Shown one piece after another: positions 16,408 to 25,748 of a stretch of 64,000 nt of DNA. The DNA comes from Sphingosinicella microcystinivorans (GTDB taxonomy: Bacteria; Pseudomonadota; Alphaproteobacteria; Sphingomonadales; Sphingomonadaceae). The notes beneath the pieces were generated by a model. That model was not told where the DNA came from and ran no database searches. It was given only the letters and a program-made list of their open reading frames with translations. The stretch lies in contig NZ_CP116005.1 in the NCBI RefSeq assembly GCF_027941835.1, forward strand, positions 310,001 through 374,000, in the 5' to 3' direction. A program made the translations under genes and the position numbers. Each line of letters begins with the position of its first letter. Within the stretch, counting starts at the first letter, position 1.

Positions 16408-18717
16408 CTAGAAATGCACCCGCGCTTCTAAACCGAACGTGCGGGGTCGAACAGTGGAAGCCGTGCTGAGGCCCTGATCAAGATTATAATCGATGAAGGG
16501 ACGCGAATCGAAAACATTATTGACAAAGAGGCGATAGTCTACGCGTTCGGTCTCAAGCAGGATTTGCGCATTCGCAAGATCGTAACTCTCGCGGAATTCG
16601 GCGGCATTTGGAATGAGGCCCGCGACTCCGCCAGCATAGACAACCGGCAGGTCCCGATTGAAGGACCGTCTAGCCTTGTCTTGATACTGCCAGTCAGCAC
16701 GGAACGTCAGACGCGTCGTGGCACCAAGATCGACACCATAAGCCGCAAAGGCGCTCAGCATCCATTGCGGAACGGACAGGATCTCGTCTCCCTTCAGCGC
16801 GGGTGTCCCGGGAACCGCTCCAGTGATCTTGGCATTCATATAAGTTGCGGTACCGCCGATGGATAGACCTTCGGTGGGCGCAAAATTGGCCTCAATCTCG
16901 GCGCCCTTAATCCGTGCCGAGCCGACGTTATCGGTAAAGCTGAAGCCGCAACTCGACATCGCGATCTGCTGCTGGATTTTCTTCCAGTCCGTGTAAAAGG
17001 CCGCCGCATTGAAAGTCAGCCTGCGGTCAAGAAACTGGTTCTTGCTTCCCACTTCATAAGTCCACAGATTGTCTGACTTAAAGCTGTCGGGCGTGTCGGT
17101 CCGGCCGAGCCGGTCGAGATCGCTGCGGCACAGGTCGGCATCGATCTGGAAGCGGTTGGGGCCGCCGACACGGAAGCCCTTGCTCGCCGACGCAAAGAGC
17201 AGATTGTCCCGTGTCGCCTGATAGGACGCAGCGAATTTCGGATTGAGGCCGTTCTCGCTGTTCTCACGGCCTTTGAGCTCACTCTCACCGCCGTTGAGCG
17301 GCCCGGATCCAAACAGGTCGATCGTCTGCTTGATTCCGAACATGCGCAGGCCGACCGTCAATTCCAGCTTCGGAGTCAGCTTGTAACTCACCTCTCCGAA
17401 AGCTGCATATTGCCGTTCGACATCGTTGATATCGCCGAAATAGCCGATCTCTGTACCAAGAATGGGCGTGCCGCCATAGGTCTGGACCGTCTGATCGAAA
17501 TGAGCCTTCTGCCGTGAATAATAGAGACCCGCTATCCAGCGCCACTTGTCTTCTGGAGCACCTGTTGAGGCGATGCGCAGTTCCTGCGTCAACGTTTTGG
17601 TCCTGATATGTGCGAAGTTGAAGGAGTCATAATCGTAGAGGACGGGCAACAGGTTGCCGAGGAAGAAACTGTAGTCGCGATCGATGCCCATGCTGCGGTC
17701 GAAATAGCCCGTCAGCGAGGTAAATTCGGCACCCTCAAACTGTTTGCGCACCGACAGCCTGTAAATACCACTTTTGTCGGTCGTGGGGCCTTCGATCCGG
17801 TAGGATGACTGGAGACCGGGAAGATTGGTGAAGAACAGAGTCGGATTGTCGAGCTTGTAATCCTGATAGAAAGCAGAGGGGAGGATCGACCAGCTGCTGT
17901 CCGGTTCCCAAAGCGCCGACGCTCGCAGTACGAAAGTGTTAGACTCGTTGAAACCCTTCTTCGCGAGCGTGCTCTGGGATGGATGGCGGAGCGGGTCAAA
18001 AGATTCCGTCGGGCCGTTAGTGCTGAACCGGGGATTCAGAGCTTCGCCATTGGCGATATTGTCGATGAACCCACCGTCACGGCGATAGGCGGCGCCCAAG
18101 CGCACGGCCAGGACATCAGTAATGAGCGGAATGTTAACGATTACCTCGCCATTGTAGGATGGTTCGCCATACCTCGTCGTGGCAATACCGGCGGCCGCTT
18201 CGCCCTCGAAATCCAACAGACTCGGTCTGCGGCTGACATATTTGATCGCGCCACCCATCGAGCTGCCACCATACAAAGTGCCCTGTGGCCCCTTCAGAAC
18301 TTCCACGCGCTCGATGTCGAAAAACAGAAGGTCAGCAGTACCCGTGAAGACATTACCGCCTGTAACCAGCGAAATGTCGTCAAGATAGAGGCCGACCGTC
18401 GGCGCCGTCGCTACGGTGCTAACACCGCGAATATTATAAATACTCTGACCACGGTCCGCGCCGGAGAAGGCGACGCCAGGCGTGCTGAGCAAAATATCCT
18501 TGAAATCCCTGGCACCCATAGCATCCAGCTGCTCGCCACTGAGCGCAGTGACGGACACGGGCACATTCTGCAAACGCGCCTCGCGCTTCTGCGCGGTCAC
18601 AACGATGTCCTCAGCGCCGCCCTCCTCTTGAGCGAGTGCTGCGCCAGCCATAAAAACTAGAGCCAGACTTGTGGTCGATGCAAGAAGACGAGAGGAAAAA
18701 TTCAAATCTTTAATCAT
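16408..18717 (-). CDS. TonB-dependent receptor upstream of the amine dehydrogenase cluster
   Basis: A 769-residue receptor typical of sphingomonads: signal peptide ending GAALAQ, TonB-box region EDIVVTAQKREARLQNVPVS, plug with YNIRGVSTVATAP and RVEVLKGPQGTLYGGSSMGG, and a long barrel ending in FGLEARVHF. The ATG at 18717 has AGGAG about 10 bp upstream. The same strand and adjacency suggest a link to uptake of an aromatic or amine compound used by the aau enzymes, but ligand identity is unknown. A dimethylformamidase-like gene tail lies immediately upstream. Confidence 0.85.
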   Translation of the reverse strand: MIKDLNFSSRLLASTTSLALVFMAGAALAQEEGGAEDIVVTAQKREARLQNVPVSVTALSGEQLDAMGARDFKDILLSTPGVAFSGADRGQSIYNIRGVSTVATAPTVGLYLDDISLVTGGNVFTGTADLLFFDIERVEVLKGPQGTLYGGSSMGGAIKYVSRRPSLLDFEGEAAAGIATTRYGEPSYNGEVIVNIPLITDVLAVRLGAAYRRDGGFIDNIANGEALNPRFSTNGPTESFDPLRHPSQSTLAKKGFNESNTFVLRASALWEPDSSWSILPSAFYQDYKLDNPTLFFTNLPGLQSSYRIEGPTTDKSGIYRLSVRKQFEGAEFTSLTGYFDRSMGIDRDYSFFLGNLLPVLYDYDSFNFAHIRTKTLTQELRIASTGAPEDKWRWIAGLYYSRQKAHFDQTVQTYGGTPILGTEIGYFGDINDVERQYAAFGEVSYKLTPKLELTVGLRMFGIKQTIDLFGSGPLNGGESELKGRENSENGLNPKFAASYQATRDNLLFASASKGFRVGGPNRFQIDADLCRSDLDRLGRTDTPDSFKSDNLWTYEVGSKNQFLDRRLTFNAAAFYTDWKKIQQQIAMSSCGFSFTDNVGSARIKGAEIEANFAPTEGLSIGGTATYMNAKITGAVPGTPALKGDEILSVPQWMLSAFAAYGVDLGATTRLTFRADWQYQDKARRSFNRDLPVVYAGGVAGLIPNAAEFRESYDLANAQILLETERVDYRLFVNNVFDSRPFIDYNLDQGLSTASTVRPRTFGLEARVHF

Positions 18718-18778
18718 GATATGCTCCTGTTCTGAAAGCCAACTTTGGCTGGCTTTCCCCACCTCTTTGTTTTGCACG

Positions 18779-19045
18779 TTATTTGAACCGAAGCGGCTTC
18801 CGGTCGCTGAAGCGCCGGAGGACGTTTTCGGTTATTCTTGCGATGTCATTGTCATAATCGTTGTGACTGAGCGCGCCCGGCCAGGACATCGATCCGACGC
18901 TGAAGACGGCGCCGCCATTAGGTGTTTCGAAGAACACCATGTCGGCCGCCGGCACAGGTGCATTCGCCCGATATTCGGGTGCGATCATGCTTCCGAATTT
19001 CTTGAAGTCCTTCGCCTGCGCGAGATGAAGCGCATGTGTCCGTCG
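18779..19045 (-). pseudogene. C-terminal remnant of an N,N-dimethylformamidase-like large subunit
   Basis: About 89 codons remain, from ALHLAQAKDFKKFG through GGAVFSVGSMSWPGALSH and IARITENVLRRF to a TAA at 18779. This resembles the extreme C-terminus of the N,N-dimethylformamidase beta (large) subunit family, which is more than 700 residues long. Upstream the frame meets a stop and, 11 bp further, the end of an IS3-family element, so the gene was cut by that element. It probably once shared an operon with the TonB receptor. Identification from a short tail is moderate. Confidence 0.6.
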
Positions 19046-19110
19046 TCAGAACATTTGGCGCAACTCGCGGCGTAAATTAGCGGAGCGCGGGCCTCGTCTG
19101 GGGGCTGATA

Positions 19111-20091
19111 TTAGGCGGCGAGCTTGCGGTGCAGCAAGCGCCGATGTTCGATGGTCTGTCGTTTGATCCTTTCGCGCTGTTTGATGATGGCAGGTGCCCT
19201 GCCGAAGTAGGCGTCGGCTGGCGTCACGTTGCCGAGGCTTTCATGGTATCGGCGGTGATTATAGTGGTCGATGAAGGCCTCGATCTGGGCCTCCAGATCG
19301 CCGGGCAGGAAGTAATTTTCCAACAGGATGCGGTTCTTGAGGGTCTGGTGCCAGCGTTCGATCTTGCCCTGGGTCTGAGGATGCATCGGGGCACCGCGGA
19401 CATGGCTCATGCCGTTGGCGCCGATCCATTCGGCCAGCTCTTCAGCGATATAACTGGGACCATTATCGCTGAGCAGCTTCGGTTTTTGCACGACCCTGGC
19501 CGAAGAACAACCCGAGGCTTCGAGCGCCAGCTCCAGCGTGTCGGTGACGTCCTCGGCACGCATGGTGGTGCACAGCTTCCAAGCGATGACGTAACGGGAG
19601 AAGTCGTCGAGCACGGTCGACAGATACACCCAGCCCCACCCGATGATCTTGAAGTAGGTGAAGTCGGTCTGCCACATCTCGTTCGGCCGTGTCGTCTTCG
19701 TGTGGAACGCATCGGCCGCCTTGATCACGATGAAGGCCGGGCTGGTGATCAGGTCATGGGCCTTCAACAGACGGTAGACCGTGGCTTCCGACACGAAGTA
19801 GCGCTTCTCGTCGGTGAAGCGCACCGCGAGCTCGCGGGGTGACAGATCGGTTGTATCCAACGCCATGTCGATGATTTGCTGCTGGATATCATCGCCGATG
19901 CGGTTCCACACTCGGCTTGGAGCCGATGGCCGATCCTCCAGTGCCTCCGGGCCGCCCTCGAGGTAACGGTCGTACCAGCGGTAGAAGGTTCTGCGCGGGA
20001 TACCGAGCTGGTCCAGCGTGCGTTTAGCCGGCAGGTGCGATTGCTCGACGATCCTGAGGATCTCCAGCTTCTCGGATGCGGGATACCTCAT
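19111..20091 (-). CDS. IS3-family transposase OrfB (DDE integrase)
   Basis: 326 residues: an N-terminal helix-turn-helix (LDQLGIPRRTFYRWYDRY) and an rve integrase core with D in MWQTDFTYFKI, D in KLLSDNGPSY and E in QTQGKIERWHQTLKN, the DDE triad. It catalyses IS transposition with OrfA. Its frame is +1 relative to OrfA and the ATG at 20091 lies 22 bp beyond the OrfA stop, so separate initiation is likely. The catalytic core appears intact. Confidence 0.9.
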   Translation of the reverse strand: MRYPASEKLEILRIVEQSHLPAKRTLDQLGIPRRTFYRWYDRYLEGGPEALEDRPSAPSRVWNRIGDDIQQQIIDMALDTTDLSPRELAVRFTDEKRYFVSEATVYRLLKAHDLITSPAFIVIKAADAFHTKTTRPNEMWQTDFTYFKIIGWGWVYLSTVLDDFSRYVIAWKLCTTMRAEDVTDTLELALEASGCSSARVVQKPKLLSDNGPSYIAEELAEWIGANGMSHVRGAPMHPQTQGKIERWHQTLKNRILLENYFLPGDLEAQIEAFIDHYNHRRYHESLGNVTPADAYFGRAPAIIKQRERIKRQTIEHRRLLHRKLAA

Positions 20092-20113
20092 TCGCCGCCT
20101 TCCCCATCCGCGA

Positions 20114-20470
20114 TCATGCTTTTTTGAGCAGACGGTTCTCCAGCGTCAGATCGGCGACGCATTCCTTCAGCGCACGGGCTTCGCGGCGCAGGTCATGCAC
20201 CTCGCCGGTGGTCGCGGCACGGGCGGTGTCGCCCGCCAAGCGCCGCTTGCCCGCTTCCATGAACTCCTTCGACCAGGTATAGTACAGGCTCTGCGCTATG
20301 CCTTCCTTGCGGCACAGCTCGGCGATGCTGTCCTCGCCGCGCAGCCCTTCCAGTACGATCCGGATCTTGTCCTCTGCTGAGAAGTGCCGGCGTGTCGCGC
20401 GCCGGATATCCTTCACCACCCGTTCCGCAGGGGGCTTGGCCGATTTTTTCAAGGAGGATTTGGGCTTCAT
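20114..20470 (-). CDS. IS3-family transposase OrfA (HTH protein)
   Basis: 118 residues: basic N-terminus, a helix-turn-helix of the HTH_Tnp_1 type (SIAELCRKEGIAQSLYYTWS) and a C-terminal leucine-zipper-like helix (LRREARALKECVADLTLENR). It binds the IS ends. The last codons contain a run of six A before the stop, reminiscent of IS3 slippery sites, but the OrfB frame is +1 rather than -1. Confidence 0.87.
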   Translation of the reverse strand: MKPKSSLKKSAKPPAERVVKDIRRATRRHFSAEDKIRIVLEGLRGEDSIAELCRKEGIAQSLYYTWSKEFMEAGKRRLAGDTARAATTGEVHDLRREARALKECVADLTLENRLLKKA

Positions 20471-20536
20471 CTTCGTTCCTTCGTCACTACGACGAAGCCC
20501 AAATCCTCCTTACTTCACAACCTCAAATCTGTGCCA

Positions 20537-21589
20537 TTGGTGCTGACGGCGGACAATCCCGACATCAAGGCTGATCCAGTGGAAAGCCACCATTCGGCGC
20601 TGACAGCATATCTCTTTGATGCCAAAACCGTCGCGAATCGCCACCTTGTAGTTAAAGAGGAGAACAGTCCTATCAATGGCGCAGATAAGATAATCATCGG
20701 CTCAAAACCAATCGACGGTGGTTATCTCATCTTTGACGCTTTTGAGCGGGAACAATTGCTATCGGCAGAGCCGGGTGCAAGAGAACACTTGCGTCCTTTT
20801 ATAGGTGCTCAAGAGTTCATAAATGGCGGAATGCGGTGGATAGCAACCTTACAATCTGTTCCGCCGGAGGAGTTGCGTCGTCTACCGCAACTTATGGCCC
20901 GCGTTTCTCTTGTGAGGCAGTTTCGACAAGGTAAGGTTTCTGCCAAAGGTAAAGACGACGATAAAAAATCCCCGCCCGGCATTTCCGCTCAGGCCTTGGC
21001 GGCGACGCCTACCGCTTTTCACGTTACCGTCATTCCGGAACGACCCTTTTTAGCAATACCTGAAGTCAGTTCAGAAAGACGGGAATACGTACCGTTTGGC
21101 TGGCTTGAGCCGCCCATAGTACCGAGTAATAAACTGCGCTTGTTACAGGGTGCAACTCTCTGGGACTTTGGGATTCTAACAAGCAGATGCCATATGGCTT
21201 GGCTGGCGCATGTTGGCGGCCGCCTTGAAAGTCGCTTCCAATACGGAATCGGGGTTGTCTACAATACATTCCCTTGGCCGGACGCATCGTCAACTCAGCG
21301 CGCCAAGATAGAAATTTTGTCCCAAGCGGTGCTGGACGCCCGCGCAGCGCACGCCACATCCAGCCTCGCCGACCTTTATGATCCAGACACCATGCCCGCA
21401 AATTTGCGAAAGGCTCATGCAGCCCTCGATACGGCTGTGGACCGGCTTTATAGGCCCGCCCCCTTCGCATCAGACCGAGACCGCGTAGAGCATCTTTTCG
21501 GGCGCTACGAAGCGCTGGTGAACCCCTTGGAACGGCTGGGAATTGCCAAGAATCGGCGCGTAGCGAAAAAGGCGGCTGAACGGGACTGA
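20537..21589 (+). pseudogene. C-terminal part of an MmeI-like DNA methyltransferase
   Basis: About 350 codons run in frame from the IS3 border (LVLTADNPDIK) to a stop at 21589. The region matches the target-recognition and C-terminal domains of MmeI-type (type IIG-like) methyltransferases: DGGYLIFDAFEREQLLSAEP, RPFIGAQEFINGGMRW, QYGIGVVYNTFPWP and LADLYDPDTMPANLRKAHAA. The nuclease, spacer and NPPY methyltransferase core are missing. The element at 19056-20536 removed the 5' part. What remains could not modify DNA by itself. Confidence 0.75.
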
Positions 21590-21695
21590 ATAGCCTTGAA
21601 TGTTCCCGGTGTGTTTCCAGATGCGCAGGGGCTAGGACGGTGATAAGGCAAGCGCGCTTCCCGCTCACCCCTTCGGAACTGTCAGGGAGGCGGAT

Positions 21696-23318
21696 TTGAG
21701 AGACAACTGGACACCGATTGAGAAGGCGGGAAAGTACGGCGGTCCATTCGTCCTGATTGACCGAGAACCGATTATTCGCCGCTTACAAGATGGCCTGATT
21801 GCCTCGCGTGTCAAACTCGCCGTGACAGTGCATCGACCCAAAATTTTCGCCGATACCTCCCATATTGAGGACCAATTGGCGGCGGCCATAGCTGGCCAAA
21901 CCTACCGATTGGGCGATCCCATCGAGGAACGACAATCGGATGTTGAACTGCCTGCTGCCTATTGGACCAACGACAAGCTCGGCCATCCTTGGCTCGACCT
22001 CTGGCATACTGGCGATGCCCGACTTGAATCAAGGGATGGCAATGAGCGGGCTAGCTTCTACGGCCTTCAATTGCTGGATACGGCTAGCGACGGCGATCAG
22101 CGGGAGAAGCGCCCCAAGCTAAATATGAAGCTCGAAAATGAACCGCGCGATCAGACCGAAATCGATGATCGGAAATGGCTGCGAATATCGAAGGCGGTTC
22201 GCATCTTGCATCGTATCCTGAAAACCCGGCTGGCGGGGCAGGAACCGGCTCCATGGATCAATCCGCCTGCCGATCCATTTGACGCGGATTGCGCAAATAC
22301 AGCGCATCGACACAGGCGTACTGCCCGCACGACGCTCACAATGCGCCGCGCATTGCTATCCGGCGATTTGACTGCGCATCTGGTGAGCGATCGTCACTCT
22401 GTCCCACTTCCCGGCTGGGCTTGGGAAAACGCAAGCGCAGCGGAAAACGCTTTCAACTTCAATTGGCTGCCAATCAACCCATTACAGGACCATGGCTTGC
22501 AGAAATTTGCCGATTGGCGCTGCTTCGTCTCGCGTGCCGAGTTCAGCGCCTGGGTCTCGGCACGGGAGTTTGCGGACATTGGCGACCTGCCAGCACTCCC
22601 CGCCCCATTTGACCGAGATTCGCAGCCCGATCAGCTTTCCTATCGGGAGCCACCCGAAAGGTCGTTTATCGAGCTAACTCAGGCTTTGACGTGGATTGCC
22701 TTTGACATCTCTCTGAGCCGTGACGAGTTCAATTTCATGGAGTCATGTCGATTTGGCCCGTTTGCACGGAAGGACTGGGCCGACACCTTGCGCACTGCGA
22801 TAGCCCGATTTGCCGATCAGGCCAGCGCCGGAAAGATTTGGGTACGCGGGCGGTACGTCGCGAACTACGGCGATCATTGTGCCGCCGATCGGACAAACAC
22901 CGACTATCTGTCGGACACGCAGTTGCGGGACTTTGCTTGCTTTGACAGCCTCTATGGGGGCCTTGAGCGTGGTGTTGGGCTGGTGTGGGAAGCGAGCGTG
23001 CTGGAGCGCGCCTTTGAAGGGCGCGGCGACGGCTGGCGCGACGTTCAGGTTTCCCGTGCCGAATTGCTCGATGCGTTTCCGCCGAATGTTAGGGGACGGA
23101 AAGACGTGGGGGGGATTGTGCCCCCAAACCGCAAGCTCAATCACGCTAAAATTATCGAGCAGGCCGCGTCCATGCTAGCCGCTCAGCCGGGTATCTCGAA
23201 AGGATCGGCAGCAGCCTCAATTGTTGCTGAATTGCCGTCTAATCCGAAGTCCGGCAAACCGAGGGACACACGACACATCGAACGCATGATTGCGCATCTA
23301 TGGGAGGGGGGACTTTAA
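21696..23318 (+). CDS. uncharacterised 540-residue protein of the integrated element
   Basis: A long frame with a TTG start at 21696 behind an excellent GGGAGG about 8 bp upstream. It has no signal peptide or membrane segment. It is Trp-rich in the middle (AYWTNDKLGHPWLDLWHTG, WLPINPLQDHGLQKFADWR). The C-terminal about 70 residues look like a small helical module (NHAKIIEQAASMLAAQPGIS to ERMIAHLWEGGL). I do not recognise the family. It lies between a truncated restriction-modification type gene and an AlpA/primase operon on the same strand, so it is probably cargo or a regulatory factor of the mobile element. Confidence 0.7.
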   Translation: MRDNWTPIEKAGKYGGPFVLIDREPIIRRLQDGLIASRVKLAVTVHRPKIFADTSHIEDQLAAAIAGQTYRLGDPIEERQSDVELPAAYWTNDKLGHPWLDLWHTGDARLESRDGNERASFYGLQLLDTASDGDQREKRPKLNMKLENEPRDQTEIDDRKWLRISKAVRILHRILKTRLAGQEPAPWINPPADPFDADCANTAHRHRRTARTTLTMRRALLSGDLTAHLVSDRHSVPLPGWAWENASAAENAFNFNWLPINPLQDHGLQKFADWRCFVSRAEFSAWVSAREFADIGDLPALPAPFDRDSQPDQLSYREPPERSFIELTQALTWIAFDISLSRDEFNFMESCRFGPFARKDWADTLRTAIARFADQASAGKIWVRGRYVANYGDHCAADRTNTDYLSDTQLRDFACFDSLYGGLERGVGLVWEASVLERAFEGRGDGWRDVQVSRAELLDAFPPNVRGRKDVGGIVPPNRKLNHAKIIEQAASMLAAQPGISKGSAAASIVAELPSNPKSGKPRDTRHIERMIAHLWEGGL

Positions 23319-23429
23319 CAATCCCCCCGATAAGCCGCATTCCCCCGGTTCAAGGTCGGCCAAATCCGTTCTAATTGGTCTCCCCACGAAGCGAAGGCAC
23401 TCCGCCTCTGCAAAAGTGGGGCCAAAGAA

Positions 23430-23618
23430 ATGCAGTCCACCAGAAATGACCCAACCAAGATCGCCTACAGCATCAAGGAAGCTGCACAGGCATCCAGTCT
23501 AGGGCGAACATCGATCTATAATCACATTGCTTCCGGTCGCCTGCGTGCTGTCCGGATAGGCGGTCGCACAATCATCCCGGCCGAATCCCTTCACGCCCTG
23601 ATCGCCGGGGAGGCGTGA
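23430..23618 (+). CDS. AlpA/excisionase-like helix-turn-helix protein
   Basis: 62 residues, almost entirely a winged helix-turn-helix of the MerR/AlpA excisionase type (YSIKEAAQASSLGRTSIYNH, then GRLRAVRIGGRTIIPAESL). Such proteins regulate or direct excision of integrative elements. It opens the compact operon that continues with a short protein, a primase and a RepA-like ATPase. Confidence 0.8.
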   Translation: MQSTRNDPTKIAYSIKEAAQASSLGRTSIYNHIASGRLRAVRIGGRTIIPAESLHALIAGEA

Positions 23619-23621
23619 GCC

Positions 23622-23804
23622 GTGACCCAGAAAAGCGAAACCCCGCACGGTGGCGGGGCGTCGCGGAATAGCTGTGGCGGCTGGTTCCGTGACACTTCTA
23701 ACCCTCCAGCGTTGCAGGCGCAATTCCTGATCGCAGCGCATCATGTTCGGCCGGAACTGGCTGCAATGATCGCAGCGTTCGCTTTCGGTGGAGGCTCGGC
23801 ATGA
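23622..23804 (+). CDS. small hypothetical protein, 60 residues
   Basis: A GTG-initiated frame directly after the AlpA gene; its stop overlaps the primase start (ATGA). The N-terminus is Gly/Ser rich; the C-terminal half is hydrophobic and helical (LQAQFLIAAHHVRPELAAMIAAFAFGG). No family is recognised. The tight coupling on both sides argues that it is real. Confidence 0.55.
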   Translation: MTQKSETPHGGGASRNSCGGWFRDTSNPPALQAQFLIAAHHVRPELAAMIAAFAFGGGSA

Positions 23805-24724
23805 GCGAACTTGCATCATACATGGCCGACACCGCCACGAAGCTGCTGGGACAGCCGAACCGGACGCTATCGACTGCCGAGAATTGGCGATACGGCCGGA
23901 GAGGTTCCCTGTCTGTGGACGTGAAGCGCGGCCGCTGGTTCGATCATGAATCCGGCACAGGGGGCGGCGTCCTGTCTCTGATCCGCGCCATGACCGGCAC
24001 GGACAATCGGGGTGCGTTCGACTATCTCGGCATTGCGCCTGATCCGAATGACGGCGCCGGCCGACTCGTGAAGCGCATTGTTTCCAATGATGCCCGCGAC
24101 GCGGCGGTGCAGGCCAGCCGGGAAAAGCGGATCGCGTTGGCGCTGCGACTATGGGCCAATGCCACCGATCCGGCCGGAACGCTGGTGGCGACATACCTTG
24201 CCAGCCGCCGCCTTGCGCTTCTCGATGACGAGCCGAACCGCGTCATCCGGTTCCACCCTGCATGTCCGTTTGGCGGGGGTACGGTGCACCCGTGCATGAT
24301 CGCCCTGTTCCGCGACATCGTGACCGGCGAGCCCTGCGGCATCCACCGAACGGCGCTGACCCCGGATGGCGGCAAGATCGGCAAGAAGATGCTTGGCCGT
24401 TCCGGCGGCGCGGCCATCATGCTTTCAAAAGCCGCCGAGGTCACAATGGGACTTGGTATTGCCGAGGGCATCGAGACGGCCTTGTCGGTGCTGAATACCG
24501 GCTGGGCACCGATTTGGGCCATCGGTTCATCCGGGTGCATTGCCACGTTCCCGATACTCGACGGCATCGAGGCGCTGACTGTGTTTGCGGATGCCGATGA
24601 CGCCGGACTGAGGGCCGCACGCGAGGTTGCCGCACGATACGCCGCACATGGTCGCGAAGGGTTCGTGCAGATACCGCCACGCGGCGACTTCAATGATCTG
24701 GCACGGGAGGCGGCCCATGGCTGA
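23801..24724 (+). CDS. Toprim-domain primase-like protein
   Basis: 307 residues. The N-terminal part (RRGSLSVDVKRGRWFDHESG) resembles the region that follows the zinc finger in phage and plasmid primases. The C-terminal half is a Toprim domain with Glu in IAEGIETALSVLNT and the DxD-type FADADDAGLRAA. The typical zinc-finger Cys cluster is absent. Such proteins prime replication of mobile elements. It overlaps the next gene by 8 bp, so primase and RepA-like ATPase are coupled. Confidence 0.83.
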   Translation: MSELASYMADTATKLLGQPNRTLSTAENWRYGRRGSLSVDVKRGRWFDHESGTGGGVLSLIRAMTGTDNRGAFDYLGIAPDPNDGAGRLVKRIVSNDARDAAVQASREKRIALALRLWANATDPAGTLVATYLASRRLALLDDEPNRVIRFHPACPFGGGTVHPCMIALFRDIVTGEPCGIHRTALTPDGGKIGKKMLGRSGGAAIMLSKAAEVTMGLGIAEGIETALSVLNTGWAPIWAIGSSGCIATFPILDGIEALTVFADADDAGLRAAREVAARYAAHGREGFVQIPPRGDFNDLAREAAHG

Positions 24725-25748
24725 CTCTGGCGTCTATGGTGCGGCTGTGGAGCATTTCGCGCCGCGCACCAGCTTCGCGACGATCCGCGCCGACGTGCTC
24801 GCCGCAATGGAGTTCCCGCCGGTCGCATGGGCTGTTCCCCGCCTTGTGCCGGAAGGTCTGGCGATCCTTGCGGGCAAGCCTAAACTCGGCAAGTCGTTCC
24901 TGTCGCTCCAACTCAGCGAAGCCGTCGCCGGGGGCGAAGGCAAGGCGTTTGGGGTGGAGGCGTTCGACCCCGGCGACGTTCTTTATTGCGCTTTAGAAGA
25001 CAGTCCCCGCCGCCTGCATTCCCGGCTCCACATGATGCACCCGTGGGGCGGCGATGTTTCCGGCCGCATTCATTTCGCGACGGAGTGGCCGCGCATCGGC
25101 GACGGCTGCATAGAGCAAATGGAGGAATGGTGCGACGCACACCCGAAAGCCAGGCTCATCATTCTGGATACGTGGCGGGCTATCAAGCCCGTGACGGCCG
25201 GAAATGGCTCGGCCTATGACGAGGATGCCACCAGCGCCGCGCCGCTCTTGGAGTTCACGAAGCGCAGACCCGGCCTTGCCGTCATTGTCGTGCATCATGT
25301 CCGCAAGATGGATGCTGACGACATATTCGACACGATCAGCGGCACGCACGGCCTGACCGGGATTTTCGACACGCTCATGGTGCTGGCGCGGCATGGCGAG
25401 GGCGTGAAGCTGGCAGCGCAGGGACGCGACCTTGAAGGTTATGAGAAGGCCATGGAGCGGGACCGGCTCACCGGCGGCTGGATCGTCAAGGGCGATGCCG
25501 GGGAGATCGCCAAGACGACGGAACGGCAGGAAATGCTTGATGCGCTTGCGGATGCGAACGGCGAACCGCTTACGCTTGCAGCCATCGCCGGTGCGGTCGG
25601 GAAACGGAAGGACGCAACTCGGTATCTGCTGAAGCGCCTGATCGACGAAGGCCGCGTGCACCAGCCCAATTACGGGAAATATGCCCTTACTACCCCCTCA
25701 AACCACTCAAAGTCCTCAAACTGGCAGGGAGGCAGCGGTGAAGATTGA
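24717..25748 (+). CDS. RepA-like AAA ATPase (replicative helicase type)
   Basis: 343 residues with the AAA_25/RepA core: Walker A GKPKLGKSF near residue 55, Walker B RLIILDTWRAI and a conserved VIVVHHVRKMD. The C-terminal segment (LAAIAGAVGKRKDATRYLLKRL) is a winged helix. RepA-type hexameric helicases drive plasmid or element replication with the neighbouring primase. The ATG at 24717 overlaps the primase end. The last 20 codons run into a 9-nt periodic repeat. Confidence 0.83.
   Translation: MADSGVYGAAVEHFAPRTSFATIRADVLAAMEFPPVAWAVPRLVPEGLAILAGKPKLGKSFLSLQLSEAVAGGEGKAFGVEAFDPGDVLYCALEDSPRRLHSRLHMMHPWGGDVSGRIHFATEWPRIGDGCIEQMEEWCDAHPKARLIILDTWRAIKPVTAGNGSAYDEDATSAAPLLEFTKRRPGLAVIVVHHVRKMDADDIFDTISGTHGLTGIFDTLMVLARHGEGVKLAAQGRDLEGYEKAMERDRLTGGWIVKGDAGEIAKTTERQEMLDALADANGEPLTLAAIAGAVGKRKDATRYLLKRLIDEGRVHQPNYGKYALTTPSNHSKSSNWQGGSGED

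Larger units (their letters stand above)
19056..20536 (-). mobile_element. IS3-family insertion sequence, about 1.48 kb
   Basis: The element contains orfA and orfB on the minus strand. Its ends are imperfect inverted repeats: TGGCGCAAC on the left and the complement of a TGGCACAGA end on the right, with a further shared block (GGAG...GGGC.TCGTC) about 30 bp inside. No convincing target duplication was found. Outside left is a formamidase tail and outside right a methyltransferase tail, so the element now sits at a rearrangement junction. End positions are inferred from the repeat match. Confidence 0.75.

Noticed and set aside
20092-20125. Canonical -1 frameshift site joining OrfA and OrfB of the IS3-family element
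   Set aside because: The A-run is present, but shifting -1 leads to a stop within about 12 codons; the OrfB frame is +1.
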